In this document: in pieces, positions 8,161 to 15,315 of the stretch
Position numbering within the stretch: the first letter of the stretch is position 1
Layout of the letters: every line of letters begins with the position of its first letter
Source: UBA946 sp031550725
GTDB lineage: Bacteria; Bacillota; Clostridia; Oscillospirales; Ruminococcaceae
Direction: 5' to 3'
Assembly (NCBI GenBank): GCA_031550725.1
Contig: JAVBOH010000011.1
Coordinates: 39,307 to 103,306 of the forward strand
DNA: 64,000 nucleotides
The notes under the pieces: generated by a model
Told to the model about the DNA's origin: nothing
Seen by the model: the letters and a program-made list of their open reading frames with translations, nothing else
Databases searched by the model: none
Translations under genes and position numbers: made by a program

Positions 8161-9387
8161 ATGGGTATAAATATGGACTTTACAAGTAAACAGCTTTTGA
8201 AAATGATCGGGGTATTTATTTTAGTTATATCTGTTGTTATAGTTATAAAAAATAATACTATTGAAAACATAGCCACTGACGATATTTATAACAATTCACA
8301 GGTAACGGTTATTCCAATGAATAATTATGATGATTTTCAATTTGATGAGGATATCATAATAAATGAAAATATAGATGATAATATCGTTTCGTATAACGCA
8401 TCATTCAGCGAGGAAAATCTGTACAATATTTCAGTTAATGCTTTACCAGAATTATTTATACCGAAAATAGCGGCATCTAGTGTTGTATCAGCCACAACAC
8501 CAATTGAAACCGAAATTACAACACAAAAAACATATATAGTGAGCAGGGCAGCAAAAAAATATGATAAAAATTCAATTTATATTGATATAAGAACGATTTT
8601 GCAGCTGCCAGAGCTTCCTGTCGGGTGCGAGGCAACATCACTCACAATGGTGCTTAATTATTATGGATTTAAAGCTGAAAAAACTGATGTAGCTATGAAC
8701 TACTTGCCGCAAAGCAAGTATTATTTGGAAAAGGACGGCAAGGTTTACATAAACAATTATAATAACTTTTTCTTTGGTGACCCATTCGGAAAGGGTTATG
8801 GCTGCTATTCAAAATGTATTGTAAATACTGCTAATAAATATATTTCTGCAAACGGCGGCGGATATAAAGCAAAGAATATTTCTGATTCAAGCATCAGTGA
8901 TTTGCTTTCATATGTTGCTAAGGGAACTCCTGTTATTTGCTGGGGTACTGTTAATATGGAAGAACCTTTTTATACACAAAAGTTTTATGACATAAAGACA
9001 GACGAAGATATCACATGGACTGCAAGAGAGCATTGCTTTGTTTTGGTTGGATTTAATCTCAAAGACAGAACTGTTACTATAAATGACCCATTAGCAGGAA
9101 TTGTTACTCATGACTTGGATTTGTTTGCCACTAGATATTCACAGCTGCAAAAAAATGCTGTAATTATTGAGAAAAACGATAAAAAAGCAAAGACTGCTGC
9201 CACTACTGAAAGCTTGACATCAAAAACTAAAAAGCAAACTACTTTAGTAACGGATGTCGATGCTGATACAACAACCACAAAGAAAAAATCAACTGCAACT
9301 TCTGCGGCTGATGATACAGCTGCTTCGAAATCTACTGTAAAATCATCAACAGTGAAAACAACAGCACAGGTTACTTCTGCACCTTAG
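8161..9387 (+). CDS. Membrane-anchored C39-like cysteine peptidase with Thr/Lys-rich tail
   Basis: A predicted extracellular papain-fold protein of the Peptidase_C39_2 type. A single N-terminal membrane segment (about 12-29) acts as signal anchor. A linker follows, then the peptidase domain: Cys156 in LPVGCEATS, His291 in REHCFVLVGF and Asp309 in TINDPLAG form the expected triad. Residues after about 335 are a Thr/Ser/Lys-rich low-complexity tail. No ABC transporter is adjacent, so this is not the leader-cleaving domain of a bacteriocin exporter; the substrate is unknown. The start could be ATG 8161 or ATG 8173. The second is attractive because a 9-codon reading frame (8141-8170) stops three bases before it. 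Confidence 0.82.
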   Translation: MGINMDFTSKQLLKMIGVFILVISVVIVIKNNTIENIATDDIYNNSQVTVIPMNNYDDFQFDEDIIINENIDDNIVSYNASFSEENLYNISVNALPELFIPKIAASSVVSATTPIETEITTQKTYIVSRAAKKYDKNSIYIDIRTILQLPELPVGCEATSLTMVLNYYGFKAEKTDVAMNYLPQSKYYLEKDGKVYINNYNNFFFGDPFGKGYGCYSKCIVNTANKYISANGGGYKAKNISDSSISDLLSYVAKGTPVICWGTVNMEEPFYTQKFYDIKTDEDITWTAREHCFVLVGFNLKDRTVTINDPLAGIVTHDLDLFATRYSQLQKNAVIIEKNDKKAKTAATTESLTSKTKKQTTLVTDVDADTTTTKKKSTATSAADDTAASKSTVKSSTVKTTAQVTSAP

Positions 9388-9515
9388 TTGAGGATTAATT
9401 TTACATATTAACGGTCAATTCACATAGGGTCACCCAATTATTATATATTTCTTATTCAAAGATGGACTTATATGCTATTTTTGAATAAAATTACAGCTCA
9501 ATTATAAAAATTGTG

Positions 9516-9529
9516 TGAAAACGCTTGCA
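9516..9529 (+). promoter_or_regulatory. Candidate CcpA cre site over the yajC promoter
   Basis: TGAAAACGCTTGCA matches the cre consensus TGWAANCGNTNNCA at every defined position. It overlaps the -35 element (9525-9530), where CcpA binding would repress. Confidence 0.6.
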
Positions 9530-9552
9530 ACTTTCATAAATAATGGTATAAT
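9525..9552 (+). promoter_or_regulatory. Sigma-A promoter for yajC
   Basis: TTGCAA (9525-9530), 16-bp spacer, TATAAT (9547-9552), about 55 bp upstream of the ribosome site GGGAGG at 9608-9613. Confidence 0.75.
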
Positions 9553-9619
9553 AGTATAGTTAGTTAAATTACGTGTGCAGATTTTGAAATAATTTGCATT
9601 AAAATTTGGGAGGATATTA

Positions 9620-9988
9620 ATGTTTTATAGTTTTATTAATGTTGTTTTAGCTGCCGCTGATGCTGGTGAAGATGCAGCTGGTGTAAGTGGCTTTGGTATG
9701 GGTTATACCATTTTTATGTTTGTTTTGATGATTGTTTTACTATACTTTGTTATTTTGCGTCCACAGAAGAAAAAGGAAAAGGATCAGAAAAATCTTCGTG
9801 AAAATCTTCAGGTTGGTGATGTTGTTACAACTATTGGCGGTATCACAGGTATAGTTGTTAGAAAAACTGAGGATACTGTCGTTATCGAAACTGGGGGCGA
9901 CAAGAGCAAAATCCGTGTAAAAATCTGGGCAATTTCCGAAAACGAAACTGTTCATGACGAAGTTGAAACTGTTAGCAAAAAGAAATAA
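9620..9988 (+). CDS. yajC: Preprotein translocase accessory subunit YajC
   Basis: A 122-residue single-pass membrane protein that associates with SecDF-YidC/SecYEG. The membrane segment (about 27-45) is followed by the family signature ILRPQKKKEK and a compact domain beginning LQVGDVVTTIGGITGIV. Ribosome site GGGAGG lies six bases ahead of ATG. Unlike many bacteria, secD/secF and tgt are not adjacent here; it stands alone between its own promoter and a very strong terminator. Confidence 0.93.
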   Translation: MFYSFINVVLAAADAGEDAAGVSGFGMGYTIFMFVLMIVLLYFVILRPQKKKEKDQKNLRENLQVGDVVTTIGGITGIVVRKTEDTVVIETGGDKSKIRVKIWAISENETVHDEVETVSKKK

Positions 9989-10007
9989 TTAATTTTATTG
10001 AATATTT

Positions 10008-10068
10008 CCCCCTCTTGCAGAATATGCTTTAATATTACTAAGCATATTCTGCAAGAGGGGGATTTTTT
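10008..10068 (+). terminator. 22-bp perfect hairpin terminator that contains the next gene's ribosome site
   Basis: Arms 10008-10029 and 10040-10061 are perfectly complementary over 22 bp with a 10-nt loop and are followed by ATTTTTT. The right arm ends in GAGGGGG (10055-10061), which is seven bases ahead of ATG 10069, so the same hairpin terminates yajC transcripts and would hide the ribosome site of the following gene. Confidence 0.88.
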
Positions 10069-10470
10069 ATGCGCAGAAGAACTGTCAATTCGGTACGTCA
10101 TGATAAAATTATACTGGTACTATCAGGAGTGCTTTCCTGTGTAGGTGCAATTTGTCTTTCTACATTGTTTTTTTCACTTATTGCTGCAAACTTAGATTTA
10201 TCGGACGGTATTATAAATGTAATGTCAAGTGTTTCGCTTTGTGCAGGATGCCTTGCAGGTGGATATACCGTTGCAAAACGCAGACGAAAAAACGGACTTC
10301 TCACAGGTGTCATCTGCGGTATTATTATTTTTTTCGCTGTACTCTTTGCAGGAATTGTATTTGTCAGAGTATTTACTTTAATGGGATTTATTACTAAATT
10401 TGTTATTATAATCGCCTGCGCTGCAATCGGAGGTGTGATTGGGGTTAATTCCACGCTAAGAATTCGTTAA
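10069..10470 (+). CDS. TIGR04086-type small membrane protein
   Basis: A 133-residue protein with four hydrophobic helices and a basic loop (AKRRRKNG) between helices 2 and 3; topology and length match TIGR04086 membrane proteins, which are found in Firmicutes next to yajC and have no assigned function. The ATG falls inside the T tract of the yajC terminator, and its only ribosome site, GAGGGGG, is the hairpin's right arm. There is no later in-frame ATG close to the N-terminus. Expression therefore needs read-through plus unfolding of the hairpin, or a start inside it. Confidence 0.75.
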   Translation: MRRRTVNSVRHDKIILVLSGVLSCVGAICLSTLFFSLIAANLDLSDGIINVMSSVSLCAGCLAGGYTVAKRRRKNGLLTGVICGIIIFFAVLFAGIVFVRVFTLMGFITKFVIIIACAAIGGVIGVNSTLRIR

Positions 10471-10478
10471 TTTGCCTA

Positions 10479-10507
10479 TTGCTTTTTGTAAAAAAATGTG
10501 ATATAAT
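10479..10507 (+). promoter_or_regulatory. Sigma-A promoter for scfA
   Basis: TTGCTT (10479-10484), 17-bp spacer, TATAAT (10502-10507). Confidence 0.75.
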
Positions 10508-10542
10508 GATTTTAACAAATTATTTTATTGGAGGAGTTAGAG

Positions 10543-10680
10543 ATGAAGCACATTAAGACTATCAATAAAGCTAATCTTAAGAAAACTGCTGAAAAGGGTG
10601 GCTGCGGCAAATGTCAGGCATCTTGTCAGTCTGCTTGCAAGACATCTTGTACTGTTGCTAACCAGAAGTGCGAAAAGTAA
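10543..10680 (+). CDS. scfA: SCIFF ranthipeptide precursor (six cysteines in forty-five residues)
   Basis: This 45-codon gene is preceded by GGAGGAG six bases before ATG. Its product has exactly six cysteines, at positions 21, 24, 28, 32, 36 and 43, after a leader beginning MKHIKTINKANLKKTAEKGG. Length, spacing and leader match the SCIFF family conserved across Clostridia. The partner radical SAM enzyme (scfB, 10944) forms thioether links from cysteine sulfur to another residue; in studied SCIFF peptides these are to Thr. The mature peptide's role and its export are unknown. It has its own promoter and hairpins follow it. Confidence 0.96.
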   Translation: MKHIKTINKANLKKTAEKGGCGKCQASCQSACKTSCTVANQKCEK

Positions 10681-10723
10681 GATTTACTTATTTGCATAAC
10701 ATCCGTTTTTAAAGAGAAAAAAG

Positions 10724-10766
10724 AAGTGAATGGGACATTTAATGTCCCTTAAACACTTTTTTAGAA
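10724..10766 (+). terminator. Probable terminator of scfA
   Basis: GGGACAT/ATGTCCC stem (10732-10738, 10742-10748) extended by outer AAGTG/CACTT arms and followed by a run of Ts. Confidence 0.7.
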
Positions 10767-10781
10767 AAAGTCACACTTATT

Positions 10782-10826
10782 ATCCCAAAGGTTGCCGTTA
10801 CGACAAGCTTGGGATTTTCTTGTTTT
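10782..10826 (+). terminator. Second hairpin with T-rich tail between scfA and scfB
   Basis: ATCCCAA (10782-10788) pairs with TTGGGAT (10809-10815) around a 20-nt loop, then TTTCTTGTTTT. It may be a back-up terminator or the end of a small RNA in the scfA-scfB gap. Confidence 0.5.
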
Positions 10827-10867
10827 ATGACATATTATGACATTTTATGACTTTTCAAAATAATGAC

Positions 10868-10896
10868 TTGTTTAATTCATTAAATGATATTATAAT
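10868..10896 (+). promoter_or_regulatory. Sigma-A promoter for scfB
   Basis: TTGTTT (10868-10873), 17-bp spacer, TATAAT (10891-10896). It lets the maturase be expressed independently of the abundant precursor. Confidence 0.72.
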
Positions 10897-10943
10897 TATA
10901 TATATGATTAAAAACACTGGAATTTAAAAGGAGATTTTTTATT

Positions 10944-12317
10944 ATGATACATAAATATAAACTGAATGGTTTTAACATAGTGCTTGACGTCAACAGCGGC
11001 GGCGTTCATATTGTGGACGAGCTTACTTATGACTTGCTCGACAACGTTCAGCCGCCTTTTGAGAATAAATGTCCTGAACGTGTTATTGAAAAGCTAATGC
11101 GTTTTTATAGTGAGGAGGAAATAATTTCTTGCTATAATGAGGTTATCGAGCTTTATGGCGATGAAATTCTTTTTTCCAACGATGATTACGAGAAATTTGC
11201 AAAGTATTCCGTTGTTTCACCTGTAAAAGCTATGTGTCTGCTTGTTGAACAGGATTGCAACCTAAGATGTGAATATTGCTTTGCAGGTACTGGTGATTAT
11301 GGCACAGGTCACAGAATGCATATGGATTTTGAAACTGGTAAAAAGGCACTTGATTTCCTGCTTGAAAATTCGGGTGACCGTCAAAATCTTGAGCTTGATT
11401 TTTTTGGCGGCGAGCCGTTGATGAACTTTGATGTTGTTAAACAGCTTGTTGAATATGGACGTTCAAAAGAAAAGGAATATAACAAAAAATTCCGTTTTAC
11501 TATCACTACCAACGGCGTTTTGCTTGATGAAGCTAAAATGGATTTTATCAATAAGGAAATTTCTAATGTTGTGCTTTCTGTTGACGGACGCAAAGAGGTT
11601 AATGACCGTGTCAGAAAACGTGTTGACGGAAGTGGTTGTTATGATAGAATTATGCCTGCATTTAAGCAGCTTGCTAAGAAGCGTGGATATGAAAATTATT
11701 ATGTCCGTGGCACATTTACTAAGTATAACCCTGATTTTGCCAATGATGTTTACCACCTTTATGATGAGGGTTTTGACCAGATTTCCGTTGAGCCTGTAAT
11801 AGGTGATCCATCATCTCCATATGCATTGACACAGTGTGACTTACCTAAAATTTTTTCTGAGTATGAACTGCTTGCGAAAAAGATGCTTGTCAGCGAGAAA
11901 AAGGGTAAGAAATTTAACTTTTTCCACTTCATGCTTGATTTGGATCAAGGTCCTTGCGCTATAAAGCGTTTAAGAGGCTGCGGCAGCGGCAATGAATACG
12001 TTGCTGTAACTCCTGACGGTGATATTTATCCTTGTCACCAGTTTGTCGGAGTGAATGAATATCTCATGGGTAATCTAAATGATGGCACCTTCAACACTGA
12101 TATGAAAAAAGAGTTTGCTGACGCACATATTTACACTAAAGAGGACTGCAGAAAGTGCTGGGCAAAGTTCTATTGCAGCGGCGGATGTAATGCAAACAAC
12201 TATATTTACAATAAAGATATCAACTCCCCTCACAAGCTTTCCTGCGAAATTCAGAAAAAGCGTCTTGAATGCGCAATTATGATGAAAGCTGCAAAGGCTG
12301 AAGAAGAATTTGAATAA
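10944..12317 (+). CDS. scfB: Radical SAM SCIFF peptide maturase (thioether-forming)
   Basis: A 457-residue radical SAM enzyme. The SAM-binding [4Fe-4S] motif CxxxCxxC is at Cys105/Cys109/Cys112, followed by the TIM-barrel motifs FFGGEPLMNF and TITTNGVLL. The C-terminal SPASM region holds auxiliary-cluster cysteines (LRGCGSGNEY, YPCHQF, CRKCWAKFYCSGGCN). The N-terminal about 90 residues form the peptide-recognition region typical of this family. The substrate is the ScfA peptide encoded 264 bp upstream. Ribosome site AAAAGGAG lies ahead of ATG. No dedicated peptidase or ABC exporter is adjacent. Confidence 0.96.
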   Translation: MIHKYKLNGFNIVLDVNSGGVHIVDELTYDLLDNVQPPFENKCPERVIEKLMRFYSEEEIISCYNEVIELYGDEILFSNDDYEKFAKYSVVSPVKAMCLLVEQDCNLRCEYCFAGTGDYGTGHRMHMDFETGKKALDFLLENSGDRQNLELDFFGGEPLMNFDVVKQLVEYGRSKEKEYNKKFRFTITTNGVLLDEAKMDFINKEISNVVLSVDGRKEVNDRVRKRVDGSGCYDRIMPAFKQLAKKRGYENYYVRGTFTKYNPDFANDVYHLYDEGFDQISVEPVIGDPSSPYALTQCDLPKIFSEYELLAKKMLVSEKKGKKFNFFHFMLDLDQGPCAIKRLRGCGSGNEYVAVTPDGDIYPCHQFVGVNEYLMGNLNDGTFNTDMKKEFADAHIYTKEDCRKCWAKFYCSGGCNANNYIYNKDINSPHKLSCEIQKKRLECAIMMKAAKAEEEFE

Positions 12318-12350
12318 GTTTTCCATGTACTTTTATTTGAGGAATAATTT

Positions 12351-12863
12351 ATGCGCTTAAAAGCAGATACCAAAGAAAAAAAATTAAAAATTAAACAGCT
12401 TAATCAAGAAATTGCCAATATGAAAAAGGATAACTACGAAATTTTTTATAAATCCGAGTTTGAAAATAAAAAAAGTAAGATAAACCTCAAAAACAAATTT
12501 AACGTTATTATATCTCTTTTTATCTTGAGCTTTTGTATTTTTTCAGTTTCTTTGTTAATGCTGTTTAGCTCAATAACATCCGGCGGTATGTTTATTGGTA
12601 CTTATATCGTTCCAAACAGCGTTCTGACGATACCTTTCCTTGTCGGACTTTTGTTTATTTTCATTATGAAAGACAGAACTGTTCCTATAATTATAGCTGC
12701 ATTCGGAATTGCTTTTATCGCATTTTCACTGGCACTCAGCAAAGAAGTATCATTTTTAACACGTCCTGTTCGGGAATATGTTTTAATTTCCTTGGGTATC
12801 TTTATTGGTGCTGTATCTTATGGTATTTTGTTGTTTTTTAAAATTCATCGGTTAAAAAAATAA
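12351..12863 (+). CDS. Uncharacterised membrane protein downstream of scfB
   Basis: I do not recognise this family. The 170-residue product starts with a Lys/Glu-rich helical or coiled-coil stretch (about 1-48) and continues with four hydrophobic segments (about 52-75, 83-104, 107-126, 138-160). It lies 33 bp after scfB in the same direction with no terminator between, so co-transcription with the SCIFF maturase is likely. A link to ranthipeptide handling is only positional inference. Two hairpins close the unit. Confidence 0.6.
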   Translation: MRLKADTKEKKLKIKQLNQEIANMKKDNYEIFYKSEFENKKSKINLKNKFNVIISLFILSFCIFSVSLLMLFSSITSGGMFIGTYIVPNSVLTIPFLVGLLFIFIMKDRTVPIIIAAFGIAFIAFSLALSKEVSFLTRPVREYVLISLGIFIGAVSYGILLFFKIHRLKK

Positions 12864-12866
12864 ATT

Positions 12867-12951
12867 AGGGTTGCTGTATGAGAATTCTCATGCATCAACC
12901 CTCAGTTTGTAGAAAAACCCCTAATTTCGCAAGAAATTGGGGGTTGATTTT
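12867..12951 (+). terminator. Double hairpin terminator after the scfB-linked gene
   Basis: First hairpin: AGGGTTG/CAACCCT (12867-12902) enclosing the palindrome ATGAGAATTCTCAT. Second: arms 12916-12928 and 12933-12945 around a GCAA loop, then GATTTTG. Confidence 0.75.
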
Positions 12952-13012
12952 GTAATCAAGTAAAAATCGCAAAGAAAACACCTAAAAAGTCAATAGGGTA
13001 TGAGTTCCTACC

Positions 13013-13410
13013 CTATTGAATAGCGTATTTTTTGAGGTTCATGGCAACGAACTTAAGCCTAACCCAATTAGTAACTTGAGTTAAGTCTCTGTAAAGTGTG
13101 TAACGCATAGAATATTTTTCTTTAGCGTCAGCAAACACTCTTTCAATTGTTTCTTTACGTTTGGTCTTTTGTATGGCAAAACTGGTATTCTATTGTCGTC
13201 CATTACTCTTTTGCATATGTGCTTTATTATTACCATTTTGAATAATATCACTGGGGCGATACTTGGTCTTCCATTATCTTCACAGAACTCATATATCTTA
13301 TCCAAATCTATTGCATTTTCTATTTTTCTTAGTAAATGCTCTGCTGGCACAAAGTCTTCTATGTTTAATAATTCGTATTGTTCTCTATCTTTTTTATTCT
13401 TTACTATAAT
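13013..13410 (-). pseudogene. Decayed IS1182-type transposase fragment
   Basis: Two parts of an IS1182-family DDE transposase are joined by a large internal deletion and frame change. The N-terminal part (about 13410-13205) encodes VPAEHLLRKIENAID and EDNGRPSIAPVILFKMV. The C-terminal part (about 13180-13013), in another frame, encodes KRKETIERVFADAKEKYSMR and NWVRLKFVAMNLKKYA up to TAG 13013-13015. The start appears degraded: GGGAG lies upstream but the codon at 13410 reads ATT. Intact members are several hundred residues, so most of the catalytic core is missing and it cannot transpose by itself. Confidence 0.82.
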
Positions 13411-13445
13411 CTTTATCTCCCTATATCATTATACCACATAAACGC

Positions 13446-13478
13446 AAAAAAGACCAGCGAAAGCTGGTCTTTTTTGAC
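13446..13478. terminator. Bidirectional terminator between the IS remnant and fhs
   Basis: AAAAAAGACCAGC / GCTGGTCTTTTTT stem with GAAA tetraloop; A and T tracts on both sides allow action on either strand. Confidence 0.85.
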
Positions 13479-13485
13479 AGACTGA

Positions 13486-13506
13486 CGGGCGATTAATAAT
13501 CGCCCG
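13486..13506. repeat. REP-like intergenic repeat, single unit
   Basis: CGGGCGATTA-A-TAATCGCCCG, the same palindromic core as in the repeat at 4424-4488, placed next to the terminator at 13446-13478. Confidence 0.8.
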
Positions 13507-13560
13507 CATTTCAAAATTATTTATTTTGTGAAATTATTTCAATAATTTTTATTATTCACG

Positions 13561-15231
13561 TTAGAACAATCCAGAAATATTGCCATCATTATCACAATCA
13601 ATCTTAAGTGCCGCAGGAGCCTTTGGAAGTCCAGGCATAATCATGATATCGCCAGTTAATGCAACAACAAATCCAGCACCAGCAGAAAGCTTAACATCAC
13701 GAACTGTAATGCTGAAATTTTCAGGTTTGCCAAGCTTAGTCATATCATCAGAAAGCGAATACTGTGTTTTAGCAACACAAACAGGAATATTACCATAGCC
13801 CAAGTCGTTGATTTCCTTTATAGCCGTTTGAGCCTGTGCAGTGAAAATCACGCCGTCAGCACGGTAAATCTCTTTCGCAATTGTATTAAGCTTATCCTCA
13901 ATAGAAAGCTTTTCATCATAAATAGGCTTGAAATCAGCAGCTTTATTTTCAATGGTATGACATACCTTTTGTGCAAGGTCAGTACCACCCTCGCCGCCTT
14001 TTGCAAATATCTCTGCAAGTGAAACCTCTACACCCATATTTTCGCAGAATTCCTTAATAACAGCAATTTCAGCGTCACTGTCAGCATAGAAACGGTTAAT
14101 CGCAACTACAACAGGCACACCAAACTTCTGCATATTTTCAATATGTGTCTGCAAGTTAATGATACCCTTTTTCAAAGCATCAACATTTTCATTAGAAAGA
14201 TCAGCCTTTAAAACACCACCATTATATTTAAGCGCACGGATAGTCGCAACAAGCACAACACAAGATGGCTTAAGTCCTGCATAACGACACTTTATATCAA
14301 AGAACTTCTCTGCACCAAGGTCAGAACCGAAGCCTGCCTCAGTAATACAGTAATCACCAAGCTTTAACGCTAGCTTAGTAGCACGAACGGAGTTACATCC
14401 ATGAGCAATATTAGCAAATGGACCACCATGCATGATAGCAGGAGTGTTTTCCAAGGTCTGAACGAGGTTTGGCTTTAGCGCATCCTTAAGAAGTGCCGTC
14501 ATAGCACCCTCTGCCTGCAAATCACGAGCATAAACAGGCTTGTTGTCATAGGTATATGCAACAAGAATATTGCCAAGACGCTTTTTAAGGTCTGCAAGGT
14601 CAGCAGCAAGACAAAGAATAGCCATAACCTCAGTCGCAACAGTTATACGGAAACTATCCTGACGAGGAACGCCATTAATCTTGCCACCCATACCAACAAC
14701 ACAGTTACGCAAGGCTCTGTCGTTCATATCAAGGCATCTGTCAATCATAATGCGGCGCTGGTCAATATTAAGCTCATTCCCCTGCTGCATATGATTATCA
14801 ATCAAAGCACAAAGCAAGTTGTTAGCAGCAGTAATAGCGTGCATATCTCCAGTGAAATGCAGGTTGATATCCTCCATAGGAACAACCTGAGCATAACCAC
14901 CGCCTGCAGCACCACCCTTAACGCCAAATACTGGACCCAAAGATGGCTCACGCAAAGCAAGAACAGCGTTTTTGTTAATCTTCGCCATAGCCTCTGCAAG
15001 ACCAACAGAAATAGTAGTTTTACCCTCACCAGCAGGTGTAGGATTTATAGCAGTAACAAGAATTAGCTTGCCATCTGGCTTTTCAGCAGTCTTAGCAAAA
15101 AGCTCCTCAGTAAGCTTAGCCTTATAATGACCATATGGTTCAATATCATCCTCGGAAATACCTAGATTTTTCGCAATCTCAGTGATTTTCAGCATTTTCG
15201 CCTGCTGTGCAATTTCAATATCAGATAACAT
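13561..15231 (-). CDS. fhs: Formate-tetrahydrofolate ligase
   Basis: Makes 10-formyl-THF from formate, ATP and THF, feeding purine synthesis and one-carbon metabolism. The 556-residue length is normal. The ATP-binding loop PTPAGEGKTTISVGLAEA is at about residues 63-80, followed by ALREPSLGPVFGVKGGAAGGGYAQV-type signature sequence. The start is taken as ATG 15231, about eight bases from GAGAGG; an ATG three codons upstream directly abuts that site. It stands alone; folD and fchA are not adjacent. Confidence 0.96.
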   Translation of the reverse strand: MLSDIEIAQQAKMLKITEIAKNLGISEDDIEPYGHYKAKLTEELFAKTAEKPDGKLILVTAINPTPAGEGKTTISVGLAEAMAKINKNAVLALREPSLGPVFGVKGGAAGGGYAQVVPMEDINLHFTGDMHAITAANNLLCALIDNHMQQGNELNIDQRRIMIDRCLDMNDRALRNCVVGMGGKINGVPRQDSFRITVATEVMAILCLAADLADLKKRLGNILVAYTYDNKPVYARDLQAEGAMTALLKDALKPNLVQTLENTPAIMHGGPFANIAHGCNSVRATKLALKLGDYCITEAGFGSDLGAEKFFDIKCRYAGLKPSCVVLVATIRALKYNGGVLKADLSNENVDALKKGIINLQTHIENMQKFGVPVVVAINRFYADSDAEIAVIKEFCENMGVEVSLAEIFAKGGEGGTDLAQKVCHTIENKAADFKPIYDEKLSIEDKLNTIAKEIYRADGVIFTAQAQTAIKEINDLGYGNIPVCVAKTQYSLSDDMTKLGKPENFSITVRDVKLSAGAGFVVALTGDIMIMPGLPKAPAALKIDCDNDGNISGLF

Positions 15232-15315
15232 TTCAATCATCCTCTCAAAAACAAAATATTACCTTTATTATACCATATATCAATCATAAATACCACTGCC
15301 AATTTTACTAAAAAA

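Noticed and set aside
8095..8165. Possible cyclic dinucleotide riboswitch upstream of the C39-type peptidase
   Set aside because: GGCAAAACAAGGC recalls part of a GEMM-type core but the flanking conserved segments and pairing are missing and the leader is too short.
10098..10454. 118-codon minus-strand frame opposite the TIGR04086 gene
   Set aside because: It mirrors the hydrophobic gene on the plus strand, which has the proper start context and membrane-helix pattern; no ribosome site on the minus strand.
13081..13350. An intact 89-residue minus-strand gene in the IS remnant
   Set aside because: Its first half is the transposase N-terminus and its second half is the transposase C-terminal DNA read in the wrong frame.
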